DNA from: Asticcacaulis machinosus
GTDB lineage: Bacteria; Pseudomonadota; Alphaproteobacteria; Caulobacterales; Caulobacteraceae
DNA: 64,000 nucleotides
Assembly: GCF_028550435.1 (NCBI RefSeq)
Contig: NZ_JAQQKV010000001.1
Location: forward strand, 372,001 to 436,000
Reading direction: 5' to 3'
How positions within the stretch are numbered: position 1 is the stretch's first letter; the number at the start of each line of letters is the position of its first letter. The notes beneath the pieces were generated by a model, which was not told the origin of the DNA, did no database searches, and saw nothing but the letters and a program-made list of their open reading frames with translations. Both the position numbers and the translations under genes were made by a program. Below, one piece after another: positions 34,693-46,130 of the stretch.

Positions 34693-36756
34693 ATGACAAA
34701 ATTATCCCGTGCGTTGCTAGCCAGCGCATCCCTGCTTGCCCTGCCGGTTTATGCTCATGCCGCAGAGGCCGATACTGATATCCCGACCGTCATCGTCACC
34801 GCTAACGCGTCTTCGGAAGACCCCAGCGTTGTCAAAACCACCCGCGAAAAACTGGCCCGCACGCCCGGAGCCGTCTCGGTGGTCGCCCATGAGACCTATA
34901 GCAATAGTTATGCAATGGGCCTGTTTGATACGCTGAAAAACGTTTCCGGCGTGTTTGCCCAGAAAAAATTCGGCGAAGACAGCCGCTTTTCAATTCGCGG
35001 CTCCGGTATCGGCAATAACACCCATAACCGCGGCACATGGCTCAGTGTTGATGGCATCCCGCTCAATCAGGCCGATGGCTCTGGTGATTTTCAGGAAATC
35101 GACCCCTTAGCCGCGCGTTATATTGAAGTCTATAAAGGCGGCAATGCCTTACGATTTGGTGGCTCACAGCTTGGCGGCGCGGTCAATTATGTCACCCCCA
35201 CCGGCTATGACGCCGGATACCGCAGCCTGCTACGTGTCGAGGGCGGCTCGTTCGGTACGGCCCGCGCCCACGTCGCCTATGCGGATATCGTTGGCGATTA
35301 TGATCTTTATCTGGCCACGACCGTGCTTCGGGCCGATGGCTGGCGCGACAATGCCGATCAGGAAGCCAAGCGGCTGACCTTAAACGTCGGCCGCCGCTTT
35401 GGTGATAATCGGTCTGTGCGCTTCATTTTTCAAGGAAATGACCTTGATCAGCGTATTTCGGGCGCCCTTAGCCAGACTGAGGCCCTGACCACACCAGAAA
35501 TGACGAACGCGCCAAACTACGCCGCCGTAAAGTACGGCCGAAATCTTAAATCGTCGCGCGGTACTCTGCAAACCGACTGGCAAATCAACGAGGACTGGAG
35601 CTTTGAAGGTGGTATTTACGCCGCGTGGAAACACCTGATCCATCCGATTTCCATTCACGTAGACCAGCAGTCCCAAAATTACGGAGCCTTCGGCCGCTTT
35701 GATGGTAAGGGCGAAATCGCAGGCAAGGCCTATGACCTGTTCATCGGCGCCAATTATCGTAAGGGCCTGGTGGATAGCCACATCGCCGCTAATGTTCTGG
35801 GCGCACCAGGCATGGTTATGGGTGAAGCGGTACAGAACGCCGATAGCTGGGATGTTTTTTCTGAGGGCCGCCTGTTTATCACCGATGAATTGGCGCTGAG
35901 TGCCGGTGGTTCCTATGGCTGGACTAAGCGCGATTACATCAATCACCTGAACAACGCCAATAATGCCAATAAGGATTTTGACTGGTTTGCGCCGCGGGTT
36001 GGGTTTATCTGGCAAAATGCAACTGGAAATCAGGCCTTCGCCAATATTACCAAATCAGTCGAAGCGCCCAACTATGGCGCTCTGGTGCAAAGCCCATTGC
36101 CGCAGTTTGTGAATGTGCAACCGCAAGAGGCCGTGACCGCTGAAATCGGCACCCGTGGACGCAGCGCGCATTTCGTCTGGGACGTGTCACTGTACCGCGC
36201 TGAAATCGATGGTGAAATGCTGACCTATATTCCGGTGGATACAGGCCTGCCGGCGGCAACCTTTAATGCCGAAAATACAATCCATCAGGGTTTAGAGACA
36301 GCCCTAGACTGGAAAGTCGGTTCGGTTAGCGGGTGGTCAACCGTCCTTCGCCAGACCTACACCTGGTCGGATTTCAAATTCGATGGCGATAAGGTCTATG
36401 GCGATAATCAGTTGCCCGTTGTGCCTGAGCACTATTACCGCGGTGAAGTGTCTTTCAGCCACACCAATGGCTGGCGGATCGCGCCGTCGGTCGAATGGGT
36501 GCCCGATGATGTATGGGTAGATTTTGCCAACACCACCAAGGCGCCGGCCTACACCGTCTGGAACCTGTCGGTGTCCAAGCGCGTGAGCCCCTCAATCGAG
36601 GTGTTTGCTGATGCACGCAACCTGAGTGATGAGCGCTATATCTCCAGCGTCAACTCCGTAACCGATTTCACCAAGGTCTCAGCCTCCGCCCGAAGGGTCT
36701 TCTGGCCCGGCGAAGGTCGAGCCGTCTTTGTCGGCATCAAATTGACGGGCCGATAA
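34693..36756 (+). CDS. TonB-dependent outer-membrane receptor
   Basis: A 687-residue TonB-dependent receptor. A signal peptide ends near 'YAHAAEAD'. The TonB box is probably 'IPTVIVTA'. The plug (about 60-170) shows 'FSIRGSGI', 'LSVDGIPLNQADGSGDFQEID' in two parts and 'VYKGGNALRFGGSQLGGAVNYVTP'. The barrel ends in 'RAVFVGIKLTGR'. The ligand is not evident; the neighbours (DUF2946 and PepSY) suggest a metal chelate such as a siderophore or copper complex. It begins 64 bp after the DUF2946 gene. Confidence 0.93.
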   Translation: MTKLSRALLASASLLALPVYAHAAEADTDIPTVIVTANASSEDPSVVKTTREKLARTPGAVSVVAHETYSNSYAMGLFDTLKNVSGVFAQKKFGEDSRFSIRGSGIGNNTHNRGTWLSVDGIPLNQADGSGDFQEIDPLAARYIEVYKGGNALRFGGSQLGGAVNYVTPTGYDAGYRSLLRVEGGSFGTARAHVAYADIVGDYDLYLATTVLRADGWRDNADQEAKRLTLNVGRRFGDNRSVRFIFQGNDLDQRISGALSQTEALTTPEMTNAPNYAAVKYGRNLKSSRGTLQTDWQINEDWSFEGGIYAAWKHLIHPISIHVDQQSQNYGAFGRFDGKGEIAGKAYDLFIGANYRKGLVDSHIAANVLGAPGMVMGEAVQNADSWDVFSEGRLFITDELALSAGGSYGWTKRDYINHLNNANNANKDFDWFAPRVGFIWQNATGNQAFANITKSVEAPNYGALVQSPLPQFVNVQPQEAVTAEIGTRGRSAHFVWDVSLYRAEIDGEMLTYIPVDTGLPAATFNAENTIHQGLETALDWKVGSVSGWSTVLRQTYTWSDFKFDGDKVYGDNQLPVVPEHYYRGEVSFSHTNGWRIAPSVEWVPDDVWVDFANTTKAPAYTVWNLSVSKRVSPSIEVFADARNLSDERYISSVNSVTDFTKVSASARRVFWPGEGRAVFVGIKLTGR

Positions 36757-36757
36757 G

Positions 36758-38110
36758 ATGGAACCGGCGGCAAACGACAAGGTGCGCCGCCGGATCATCG
36801 ATTACCGGATGATCTGGCGGTGGCATTTTTATGCAGGCTTGTTCTGCATACCCTTCATTATTATTCTGACGCTGACGGGTACGACATACTTGTTCAAGCC
36901 TCAGATTGAGGCGGTACTGGAGGCTAAATATAATAATCTGGCGTTTGATGGTGCCCCTAAACCCGTCAGTCAGCAAATCTATACGGCCATGCACGCCATG
37001 CACGGCGCGTCACTGACACAGGTTGAAATCAGGGATAATCCTCATGATGCACTGAGAGTCACGCTGAATGATGGTGGCGAACTGTACCGTCTGTATGTCC
37101 ATCCCCAGTCTCTGGATATCCTAAAGGCGCAGCCTCTGGATGAGCGCTTTATGGTCATCATCAAAAACATTCACGGCGAACTGACTATCGGCAAGCCTGG
37201 AGAGATCATTGTTGAACTGGCCGCCTCATGGGCCATCGTCATGATCATAACCGGACTTTATCTGTGGTGGCCGCGTCAAGTGACTGGCTGGGCAGGTGTA
37301 TTGTGGCCGCGATTAAACGGTGGATCACGACTTTTCTGGCGGGATCTGCATGCGGTTACGGGGATTTATATCTCGACGTTCGCCCTCATACTCCTGCTGT
37401 CAGGCCTGCCCTGGACGTCGGTGTGGGGGACGGGTTTTAAGGCCGTGGTAGCCGCCACCAAGCCCACGGCTGCCAAGGCCGAATGGAGCAGTAATCGCGC
37501 CCAAGACAAACAGCAGGTCAAGAACGAGCACGCTCACCACGGCGTCGCGAACCCGGCCAAAGATATCGGGGCCGATATGGGTACAGATCTGACAGGCGTA
37601 GATGCTTTAATACCAGTAGTTCGATCGCTTAACCTTCCAGCACCTATCATTATCAAGCCTGACAGCGAACGTATGTGGCAAGCCGGTTCCGCGACGCAGA
37701 ACCTTACCGCACGACGCACGGTGACCCTTGACGCCAATACTGGTGAAATTGTCAAACAAACCGGCTTTGCCGAAAAAGCCCTTATGGACAAAGTCGTGCT
37801 GACGGCGATTACGCTGCACGAAGGCCATTTATTCGGTTGGTTCAATCAGTTGCTAGGACTTCTTACCGCAGTGGGTTTACTGACACTGAGCATCAGCGCC
37901 GTCATCATGTGGTGGTCAAAGCGCCCGGCTGATCGGCTGGGCGCGCCTGTCAGGCTTGATGGAAAGCACGACCGAGGCCTTTTGTTTATTATATTAATCG
38001 CGGCGCTTTTTCTGCCGGTTATGGGTTTGAGCCTTGCGCTTATCGCTCTGCTGGAACGATTTATCTTAAGGCGCATTCCATCTGTCAGGAGCTGGCTGGG
38101 CCTTACCTGA
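36758..38110 (+). CDS. PepSY-domain membrane protein (PiuB-like)
   Basis: A 450-residue inner-membrane protein with four predicted spans. The first helix ('FYAGLFCIPFIIILTLTGTTYLF') leads into a PepSY-type periplasmic region, and others are near 205 ('AIVMIITGLYLWWPRQVTG'), 360 and 425. His residues in 'WRWHFYAG', 'DLHAVTGIY' and 'HEGHLFGW' fit ferric-siderophore reductase-like members (FoxB/PiuB). It starts 1 bp after the TonB receptor, so the two are translated together. It probably reduces or exports metal from the chelate in the periplasm. Confidence 0.85.
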   Translation: MEPAANDKVRRRIIDYRMIWRWHFYAGLFCIPFIIILTLTGTTYLFKPQIEAVLEAKYNNLAFDGAPKPVSQQIYTAMHAMHGASLTQVEIRDNPHDALRVTLNDGGELYRLYVHPQSLDILKAQPLDERFMVIIKNIHGELTIGKPGEIIVELAASWAIVMIITGLYLWWPRQVTGWAGVLWPRLNGGSRLFWRDLHAVTGIYISTFALILLLSGLPWTSVWGTGFKAVVAATKPTAAKAEWSSNRAQDKQQVKNEHAHHGVANPAKDIGADMGTDLTGVDALIPVVRSLNLPAPIIIKPDSERMWQAGSATQNLTARRTVTLDANTGEIVKQTGFAEKALMDKVVLTAITLHEGHLFGWFNQLLGLLTAVGLLTLSISAVIMWWSKRPADRLGAPVRLDGKHDRGLLFIILIAALFLPVMGLSLALIALLERFILRRIPSVRSWLGLT

Positions 38111-38116
38111 AACTAA

Positions 38117-38146
38117 AAAAAAGCCCGGCAAAATTGCCGGGCTTTT
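38117..38146. terminator. Bidirectional terminator between PepSY gene and lpd
   Basis: AAGCCCGGCAA / TTGCCGGGCTT stem with A-run before and T-run after, between two convergent genes. It can serve both. Confidence 0.9.
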
Positions 38147-38164
38147 CGTCTCGTTTCATGCTGT

Positions 38165-39565
38165 TTAGGTGTTGATGACCCGACCATCGGCATCAAGCGA
38201 TGCTTCAAGTATGGCTTCCGACATGGTCGGATGCGGGAACACCGTGCCTTGCAGGTCTTCTTCGGTCGCTTCCATAGTGATGGCCAGACAGAAGCCCTGC
38301 ACCATTTCCGTCACGTTGGCACCAATCATATGCGCCCCTAACAGCGCGCCGGTCTTTTTGTCGAAAATGACCTTCACAAAGCCGAGCGTTTCAGACGACG
38401 CCACCGCCCGGCCATTGGCACGGAAGGGGAAGCGTCCGATTTTGACATCAAGCTTTTGCTCCTTGGCCGCCTGCTCGGTAATACCGACAGAGGCGACTTC
38501 AGGGGTCGCATAGGTACAGCCCGGAATCGGCGGTGTAAGGTTCGACAGCTTGCGACCGGCCATGTAATCGGCGGCATGAACAGCTTCGTGTGACGCTTTG
38601 TGCGCCAGCCAGGGTGGCCCTGCGCAGTCACCAATGGCGTACAGGCCCTTGACGTTGGTTTTGCCGTGGCTGTCGTTTTTGACATGTCCACGATCCATAA
38701 CCACACCCAGCTTTTCAAGGCCGATGCCGTCAGTATTGGCAACAATACCTACCGCGACGATGCAGCCTTCGGCGGTCAAAATCTCTAACTTTCCAGCCAC
38801 TTCGACATGAACGGCCACGCCTGTGGCAGGCTTTTCGATCTTGGTGACCTTGGCGCCGACGCGGAAATTGATACCGCGTTTTTTGAAAGCCTTAAGCGCT
38901 TCGGCGGACACTTCGTGGTCTTCGACGGGCAGGATGCGATCCATCGCCTCAACGACCGTGACCTCAGTTCCCAGCGCCTTGTAGAAGCTGGCAAATTCGA
39001 TCCCGATCGCACCTGAACCAATGATAATCAGTGATTTAGGCTGAGTCTTGGGGGCCAAGGCGTTGCGATAGGTCCAGATGCGTTCACCGTCAGACACCGC
39101 ACCAATGGCCGGGATTTCGCGTGCGCGGGCACCGACGGCCAGCATGACATTTTTGGCTTCGACCGTCTGGGTTCCGCCAGCTTTCAGCGTCACAACAACC
39201 TTGGGCGCGTCTTTACCAGGCTCTAATACCGCCGAGCCTTCGATGACATCGATCTTGTTTTTCTTCATGAGGTAGGCGACGCCTCCACTCATGGTCTTGG
39301 TCACGCCGCGCGAACGCTGAATGACCTTTTCAAAATCATAGCCCGGATTAGAGGCCGACAGACCGTAATCTTCGAGATGGTGGAGCTTATCATAAACTTC
39401 GGCCGATTTAAGCAGCGCCTTTGCCGGTATACAGCCCCAGTTCAGGCAGATACCGCCCAAGGCTTCACGCTCAACAATCGCGACCTTAAGACCGTTCTGA
39501 GAGGCGCGAATGGCACCTTCATAACCGCCAGGGCCGGAACCGATAACAACGAGATCATAAGACAT
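38165..39565 (-). CDS. lpdA: Dihydrolipoyl dehydrogenase (PDH E3)
   Basis: A flavoprotein disulfide reductase of 466 residues. The FAD motif 'VIGSGPGGYEGAIRA' is at the N-terminus. The redox-active pair is in 'GGICLNWGCIPAKALL'. The NAD-binding motif is 'IIIGSGAIGIEFASFY'. The C-terminal catalytic His is in 'VFPHPTMSEAI'. As the last gene of pdhA-pdhB-pdhC-lpd (14 bp after pdhC), it reoxidises the lipoyl groups of the complex. Confidence 0.97.
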   Translation of the reverse strand: MSYDLVVIGSGPGGYEGAIRASQNGLKVAIVEREALGGICLNWGCIPAKALLKSAEVYDKLHHLEDYGLSASNPGYDFEKVIQRSRGVTKTMSGGVAYLMKKNKIDVIEGSAVLEPGKDAPKVVVTLKAGGTQTVEAKNVMLAVGARAREIPAIGAVSDGERIWTYRNALAPKTQPKSLIIIGSGAIGIEFASFYKALGTEVTVVEAMDRILPVEDHEVSAEALKAFKKRGINFRVGAKVTKIEKPATGVAVHVEVAGKLEILTAEGCIVAVGIVANTDGIGLEKLGVVMDRGHVKNDSHGKTNVKGLYAIGDCAGPPWLAHKASHEAVHAADYMAGRKLSNLTPPIPGCTYATPEVASVGITEQAAKEQKLDVKIGRFPFRANGRAVASSETLGFVKVIFDKKTGALLGAHMIGANVTEMVQGFCLAITMEATEEDLQGTVFPHPTMSEAILEASLDADGRVINT

Positions 39566-39579
39566 GTGTTTTCAGTTCC

Positions 39580-40866
39580 CTACGCTAACATCTTAATCGG
39601 GTCTTGCAGCAGATCGCGCAAGGCCGTGATGTACTTCGCGCCAATCGAGCCATCGACGACGCGGTGATCGCAGGTCAACGTAACCGTCATAACGGTCGCG
39701 ACTGCTAACTGACCACCCTTGACGACCGGACGCTGTTCACCAGCACCGACCGACAGGATGCAGCCCTGCGGCTCATTGATGATCGAGGCAAACTGTTTAA
39801 TGCCGAACATACCGAGGTTGGACACAGAGAATGTGCCACCCTGGAATTCTTCGGGTTTCAGCTTACGATCACGGGCGCGAGCCGCCAGATCTTTGGTTTC
39901 CTTAGCGATCTGAGCCAGGGATTTCGTCTCAGCCTTGCGGATAATCGGCGTGATCAGGCCGCCATCGATCGCCACGGCCATAGCAATATCGGCATTGTGG
40001 TGCAACGCGATACCTTCTGGGGTGAAGGACGCATTGGCTTCAGGCACTTGCTTAAGCGCCAGCGCCACCGCCTTAATGACGATATCGTTGACGGAAACCT
40101 TCACGCCTTGCGATTCCAAAGCTGTGTTGATCTTGGCACGGGCTGCCAGCAAATTATCGATCTCAATATCGACCGTCAGCGGGAAGTGCGGAATATCACG
40201 GAAGCTGTCAGTCAGGCGGCGCGCAATGACTTTACGCATACCATCCAGCGGCACCAGATCGTAGGAACCCGGCGCGATTCCCAGTTGCTCCAGAGATTGC
40301 ACCTTACGTGGTTCGCTCGCCGTAGCGGCCGCAGGTGCCGATCCGGCTTTACCGGCTCCGGTTTTCAGGGCTTCTTCGATATCGCGTTTGATAACGCGGC
40401 CATGCGGCCCTGTACCTTTCAGCAATTTAAGGTCAAGCTTGTTGATCTCGGCCAGACGACGCGCCAGAGGCGATGCCGCCACCCGTGCACCCGACGATGC
40501 AACTAGTACCTGAGTTGGCGCCGCTGTCACCGGAGCAGGCCCCGCCGCGACTGGAGCGACATCTGCTTTAGGAGTTTCTGTCTTGGCAGGCTCAGCAGCT
40601 TTCTGTGGCGCAGGTGCCGCAGATCCACCTTCACCGGCCAGACGCGCGATCGGCGTATTGACCTTGACGCCTTCGGTACCAGCTTCGATCAGAATGGCTT
40701 CGATAGTGCCTTCGTCAACAGCTTCGACTTCCATCGTCGCCTTATCGGTTTCGATTTCCGCAATTACGTCACCGGCAGAGACGCTGTCCCCAACCTTAAC
40801 GTGCCATTTCGCCAGAATCCCCTCCTCCATCGTCGGAGACAGGGCGGGCATTAAAATGTCAGTCAT
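39580..40866 (-). CDS. pdhC: Pyruvate dehydrogenase E2 (dihydrolipoyl acetyltransferase)
   Basis: A 428-residue E2. One lipoyl domain (1-80) has the target Lys in '[15 protein letters not shown]'. An Ala/Pro-rich linker, the E3-binding domain ('[18 protein letters not shown]', near 130) and the acetyltransferase core follow. The catalytic His is in '[10 protein letters not shown]'. It begins 18 bp after pdhB. The lipoyl domain is almost the same as that of pdhB. Confidence 0.97.
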   Translation of the reverse strand: MTDILMPALSPTMEEGILAKWHVKVGDSVSAGDVIAEIETDKATMEVEAVDEGTIEAILIEAGTEGVKVNTPIARLAGEGGSAAPAPQKAAEPAKTETPKADVAPVAAGPAPVTAAPTQVLVASSGARVAASPLARRLAEINKLDLKLLKGTGPHGRVIKRDIEEALKTGAGKAGSAPAAATASEPRKVQSLEQLGIAPGSYDLVPLDGMRKVIARRLTDSFRDIPHFPLTVDIEIDNLLAARAKINTALESQGVKVSVNDIVIKAVALALKQVPEANASFTPEGIALHHNADIAMAVAIDGGLITPIIRKAETKSLAQIAKETKDLAARARDRKLKPEEFQGGTFSVSNLGMFGIKQFASIINEPQGCILSVGAGEQRPVVKGGQLAVATVMTVTLTCDHRVVDGSIGAKYITALRDLLQDPIKMLA

Positions 40867-40884
40867 TTCAAACTCTTCCCTGTA

Positions 40885-42243
40885 TTAACGGTAGCAGACG
40901 GTCTTGACGGCAGCGATGATTTTCTCAACGCTCGGCACCGTCATGGCCTCAAGGTTTGCGGCATAAGGCATAGGCACATCTTCCTGGTGAACGCGCATAA
41001 TAGGCGCATCCAGATCATCGAAGGCATGCTCCTGAACGCGGGCGGCCACTTCGGCCCCAACGCCCATCGGGCCCCAGCCCTCTTCGACCGTGACCAGACG
41101 ATTGGTCTTACGCACCGAAGCCAGAATGGTGTCAGTATCCAACGGACGAATGGTGCGCAGATTGACAACTTCGGCGTCAATCCCCTCTTCAGCCAGCTTT
41201 TCAGCCGCTTTAAGCGCAAATCCAACCATGCGCGAGTGCGCCGTAATGGTCACATCCTTACCCGGACGCTGGATCTTAGCCTTACCGATTGGCAGGACAA
41301 AATCTTCGACATCGGGAATTTCAAATTCATTGCCGTACATCATTTCGTGCTCAAGGAACACGATCGGATTCGGGTCACGAATAGCGGCCTTCAGCAGGCC
41401 TTTGGCGTCGGCCGCATCATATGGTGCGATGACTTTGAGGCCCGGCACGTTACCATACCACGACGAATAGTCCTGAGAGTGCTGGGCACCAACACGCGAT
41501 GCAGCACCGTTAGGGCCACGATAGACGATAGCCGATTTGATCTGCCCCCCGGACATATAGAGCGTCTTGGCGGACGAGTTCAGAATGTGGTCAATCGCTT
41601 GCATAGCGAAATTGAACGTCATGAACTCGATGATCGGTTTTAGGCCCGCCATAGCGGCCCCTGCACCCACACCGGCAAAGCCCATTTCGGTAATCGGTGT
41701 GTCGATCACGCGGCGATCGCCAAACTCTTCCAACAGGCCGCGCGACACCTTATAGGCCCCCTGATATTGGGCGACTTCCTCACCCATCAGGAAGACCTTT
41801 TCGTCCCGACGCATTTCTTCGGCCATAGCGTCACGCAAAGCGTCACGAACGGTGATTTTCACCATAGGCGTGCCTTCGGGGAATTCAGGATCGCGAATTT
41901 CAGCCTTAGCCGGAGCTTCAGGCGTCGTCTCAGCCGGCTTATCTGCAACCACAGCCGGTTGAGCTGCGGGAGCATCTGCTTTAGCCGGAGCCTTGGCAGC
42001 ATTATCTCCGCCAGCCAAACGCGCGATCGGCGTATTGACCTTGACGTTCTCGGTTCCGGCTTCGATCAGAATTTCTTCGATCTGACCTTCATCAACGGCT
42101 TCGACTTCCATCGTTGCTTTATCGGTTTCGATCTCAGCAATCACATCGCCAGCCGAGACGGTATCGCCCGCCTTAACCAGCCACTTCGACAGTGTGCCCT
42201 CTTCCATAGTCGGTGAGAGCGCGGGCATTAAAATATCAGTCAT
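40885..42243 (-). CDS. pdhB: Pyruvate dehydrogenase E1 beta with N-terminal lipoyl domain
   Basis: A 452-residue E1-beta. The first 80 residues are a lipoyl domain ('[17 protein letters not shown]'); an Ala/Pro linker connects to the transketolase-like body, which begins '[20 protein letters not shown]' and includes '[20 protein letters not shown]', '[19 protein letters not shown]' and '[18 protein letters not shown]'. Extra lipoyl domains on E1-beta are known in alphaproteobacteria. With pdhA (11 bp upstream) it forms E1, which decarboxylates pyruvate. Confidence 0.96.
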   Translation of the reverse strand: MTDILMPALSPTMEEGTLSKWLVKAGDTVSAGDVIAEIETDKATMEVEAVDEGQIEEILIEAGTENVKVNTPIARLAGGDNAAKAPAKADAPAAQPAVVADKPAETTPEAPAKAEIRDPEFPEGTPMVKITVRDALRDAMAEEMRRDEKVFLMGEEVAQYQGAYKVSRGLLEEFGDRRVIDTPITEMGFAGVGAGAAMAGLKPIIEFMTFNFAMQAIDHILNSSAKTLYMSGGQIKSAIVYRGPNGAASRVGAQHSQDYSSWYGNVPGLKVIAPYDAADAKGLLKAAIRDPNPIVFLEHEMMYGNEFEIPDVEDFVLPIGKAKIQRPGKDVTITAHSRMVGFALKAAEKLAEEGIDAEVVNLRTIRPLDTDTILASVRKTNRLVTVEEGWGPMGVGAEVAARVQEHAFDDLDAPIMRVHQEDVPMPYAANLEAMTVPSVEKIIAAVKTVCYR

Positions 42244-42254
42244 ATGTTTAAACC

Positions 42255-43283
42255 TTACGCCTCAAGATAGACATCTGTATAAAGCTCGGACGGATCCGGC
42301 TCAGGGCTGGTCTGGGCGAATTCCACAGCTTCAAGGACGATGGCCTTGATCTCGTTATCGATGACCTTAAGCTCGTCCTCGGTAACCCCGGCCTGCTCGA
42401 TCATGGTTTTGATATGATCAATCGGATCGCGGTTCTTTTTGACGTCGTCGACCTCTTCCTTGGTACGGTACTTGGCCGGATCGGACATGGAGTGGCCGCG
42501 GTAACGATAGGTTTTCATCTCAAGGATGTAAGGGCCATTGCCGGAGCGGGCATGCTCAGACGCGCGCAAACCAGCCTCATAGACCGCAAATACGTCCATG
42601 CCGTCAACCTGCTCGCCCGGAATGCCGAACGATGCACCGCGCATATAAAGCTCAGTCGTGGCTGACGCCCGCGCAAGGCTGGTGCCCATTGCGTATTCAT
42701 TGTTTTCGATCACATACACAACCGGCAGCTTCCACAGCTTGGCCATGTTGAAGCTTTCGTAAACCTGGCCCTGGTTGGCTGCGCCATCACCGAAATAGGT
42801 GTAAGACACATTGCCATTCTGCTTATAGAAATCAGCAAAAGCCAGACCCGTGCCCAGCGACACCTGAGCGCCGACAATTCCGTGACCACCAAAGAAGCCG
42901 GTTTCGATGTCAAACATGTGCATCGATCCGCCCTTACCTTTGGACGATCCACCGATGCGACCGGTCAATTCGGCCATAACCTCTTTTGGATCCATGCCTG
43001 CAGCCAGCATATGGCCGTGATCACGATAGCCTGTGATAACCTGATCGCCATCAATCGAGGCGGCTTCCATGCCGACGGCAACCGCTTCCTGACCAATATA
43101 AAGGTGGCAGAAGCCCCCGATCAGGCCCATGCCGTATAGTTGCCCCGCACGCTCTTCGAAGCGGCGAATCAAAAGCATTTCGCGATAATATTTTAAAAGA
43201 TCATCTTTGGACGTATTACGGTTCACAGATGGGGTGGAGTTGGAGCCCTTGGCTCCGTCACTTGCCTTTGCGGCACGCGCCAT
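42255..43283 (-). CDS. pdhA: Pyruvate dehydrogenase E1 alpha
   Basis: A thiamine-diphosphate enzyme of 342 residues. The start at 43283 ('MARAAK') has GGGAGG 5 nt upstream; the open frame begins seven codons earlier. ThDP-binding motif: '[25 protein letters not shown]' (GDG...N pattern, shown in part). The phosphorylation-loop region '[15 protein letters not shown]' is typical of E1-alpha. It is the first gene of the pdh operon. Confidence 0.97.
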   Translation of the reverse strand: MARAAKASDGAKGSNSTPSVNRNTSKDDLLKYYREMLLIRRFEERAGQLYGMGLIGGFCHLYIGQEAVAVGMEAASIDGDQVITGYRDHGHMLAAGMDPKEVMAELTGRIGGSSKGKGGSMHMFDIETGFFGGHGIVGAQVSLGTGLAFADFYKQNGNVSYTYFGDGAANQGQVYESFNMAKLWKLPVVYVIENNEYAMGTSLARASATTELYMRGASFGIPGEQVDGMDVFAVYEAGLRASEHARSGNGPYILEMKTYRYRGHSMSDPAKYRTKEEVDDVKKNRDPIDHIKTMIEQAGVTEDELKVIDNEIKAIVLEAVEFAQTSPEPDPSELYTDVYLEA

Positions 43284-43378
43284 GAATACCTCCCTGAGCA
43301 TCATGTTGTAAGTTCGGAAGAAGTTTAGACGTTACCATTTATGAGAACGCAGAGCCGTCGTAAAGGCCCCATCATGCG

Positions 43379-43693
43379 TCAGGAATTAGCGCTCTTATCA
43401 ATTTGATCGCGGATCACATATTCGTTTGCCTCACCGAAGCCTAGAATAACACGCGCGCGCTCTTCGAGTAAATCACGAGATAAGTTGTCAGTGCGCAAAT
43501 AACGCGCTCTTGCCTCAAGATCCTGACGTTCATTTTTAAGCTTTGCCAGATTTTTCTCAGCAACCATCAAATCTTTTTGACGGCCTTCTTGAGAAAACAG
43601 GCCTTTATCGCCCGTTAAAAACTGAACGCAACAATAGGCTAATAATATAGCAAGTACAGCAGTAGGCAAATAAGGTCTCAAGTGTAAAAACAC
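43379..43693 (-). CDS. ftsB: FtsB/DivIC-family septum formation protein
   Basis: A 104-residue bitopic protein. One N-terminal membrane span ('AVLAILLAYCCVQFL'), a coiled coil ('EKNLAKLKNERQDLEARARYL') and a C-terminal 'LSRDLLEERARVILGF' match the FtsB/DivIC family. It joins FtsL and FtsQ in the divisome. The position between eno and pdhA is conserved in alphaproteobacteria. Confidence 0.9.
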   Translation of the reverse strand: MFLHLRPYLPTAVLAILLAYCCVQFLTGDKGLFSQEGRQKDLMVAEKNLAKLKNERQDLEARARYLRTDNLSRDLLEERARVILGFGEANEYVIRDQIDKSANS

Positions 43694-43937
43694 GACTTAC
43701 GCCCTTTCTGGACGGCGAACAGCTTTGACTCCCTATTTGCAGCCCCAGCCGTTAACAAACTGTTACCGATGATGTCTGGCGCCCACAAAGAATTTATCGA
43801 TTTAGCTAACAAAATTTGGCGTAAGCGTATGATTTTACGACGCGCACTGCTCTGTTTTTGGCAATTTTGTAAAAAACCCTTCCCCGTGCGTAAATTTGAT
43901 TAGTTTTGAGTAAATTTGTGCGACGCGATTCCCCCGC
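43694..43937 (-). other. Intergenic region eno-ftsB with a CtrA-like site
   Basis: No gene is seen in this stretch. It should hold the ftsB promoter. TTAA-N7-TTAC at 43752-43766 differs by one base from the CtrA consensus TTAA-N7-TTAA and lies 60 bp upstream of the ftsB start. Two copies of GTAAATTT at 43891 and 43910 are also present. Binding is not shown. Confidence 0.3.
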
Positions 43938-43977
43938 TTAAAAAGCGAAGCGGCGGAAAAGATACCTTCTCCGCCGC
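43938..43977 (-). terminator. Terminator of eno
   Basis: On the minus strand, GCGGCGGA / TCCGCCGC with a 12-nt internal part, followed by TTCGCTTTTTAA. It lies 25 bp after the eno stop. Confidence 0.8.
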
Positions 43978-44002
43978 CTATTCGTTTAAATAGTAAAATA
44001 AA

Positions 44003-45301
<1,299 letters not shown>

Positions 45302-45408
45302 TTATGAAACAGGCCTGAGCAAAACTGACGGCTGGGAATTAGAGTAGAAAACACCTTTTCGCAAGCCGTGATAACGCTAACGCTTCATATATTGGGACGA
45401 TCCAATTC

Positions 45409-46044
45409 TCATAGGGCAACAGCCGTCAATATATCCTGCGGTCTTTCAAATAAATGATCCGGGTTTTCGCGGCGTAGCCGATCAGGATTAGCAAAACCCC
45501 AACTTACGGCTCCCACTTTAAAGCCCGCAATACGTGCCGCCTCAATATCCCTGATTTCATCGCCAACAGATAAAACGCAGCGCGCCTCTGTACCTATGGC
45601 CTTTTGCAGGGCTTTGAACTTAGCCGCCTTCCCGAACAGGCTGGCTCCACAGGCATAGTGGTCTACAAGGACCGAGATGTCCGCGCCCAAAACCTTTTCG
45701 ACATTTTCACGGGCATTGGAGGTAACGATGGCAACCGAAACCCCCTGCTGTTTCAGTGCAGTAATAACGTCACTGACACCGTCAAACAAGGCAATACGAT
45801 CTATATGCTGCCCCTGAAGCTTGCGGACATGGGTCATGATCATAGGCAACTTCCACATCGGCACCCGATGATGTGCCAACAACTCACGCGCGCCCATATC
45901 CCGCAGCATGCCCAGATTATTGCGATCCCCGCGATCATAGCCGAACTTATCGGCCACTTCGTCAAAGATATCGAGGAACCAGCCGAACGAATCAGCCAGA
46001 GTCCCATCGAAATCAAAAATCACGAGTTTATAGGGAATCGTCAT
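45409..46044 (-). CDS. HAD-family phosphatase (phosphoglycolate phosphatase-like)
   Basis: A 211-residue HAD-IA hydrolase. Motif I 'VIFDFDGTLADSFGWF' (nucleophile Asp), motif II 'VAIVTSNARENV', motif III Lys in 'FGKAAKF' and motif IV 'LSVGDEIRDIEAARIAGFKVGAVSWGFA' (shown in part by family) fit Gph-like enzymes. The cap domain is helical. It lies between rpmF (terminated upstream) and eno. The substrate is not known. Confidence 0.88.
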   Translation of the reverse strand: MTIPYKLVIFDFDGTLADSFGWFLDIFDEVADKFGYDRGDRNNLGMLRDMGARELLAHHRVPMWKLPMIMTHVRKLQGQHIDRIALFDGVSDVITALKQQGVSVAIVTSNARENVEKVLGADISVLVDHYACGASLFGKAAKFKALQKAIGTEARCVLSVGDEIRDIEAARIAGFKVGAVSWGFANPDRLRRENPDHLFERPQDILTAVAL

Positions 46045-46072
46045 GGAGAAACCATAACCGCAAATCAGACAT

Positions 46073-46107
46073 AAAAAAACACGGCCCTGTTACGAGCCGT
46101 GTTTTTA
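46073..46107 (-). terminator. Terminator of rpmF
   Basis: AAAACACGGC / GCCGTGTTTT stem, followed on the minus strand by T-run. It lies 24 bp after the rpmF stop and before the HAD gene. Confidence 0.88.
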
Positions 46108-46130
46108 ATCTTGGTCACAGTCCGAAAAGA

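Noticed and set aside
40987-41643. A 218-residue plus-strand frame inside pdhB
   Set aside because: Antisense of E1-beta with no motif or start context.
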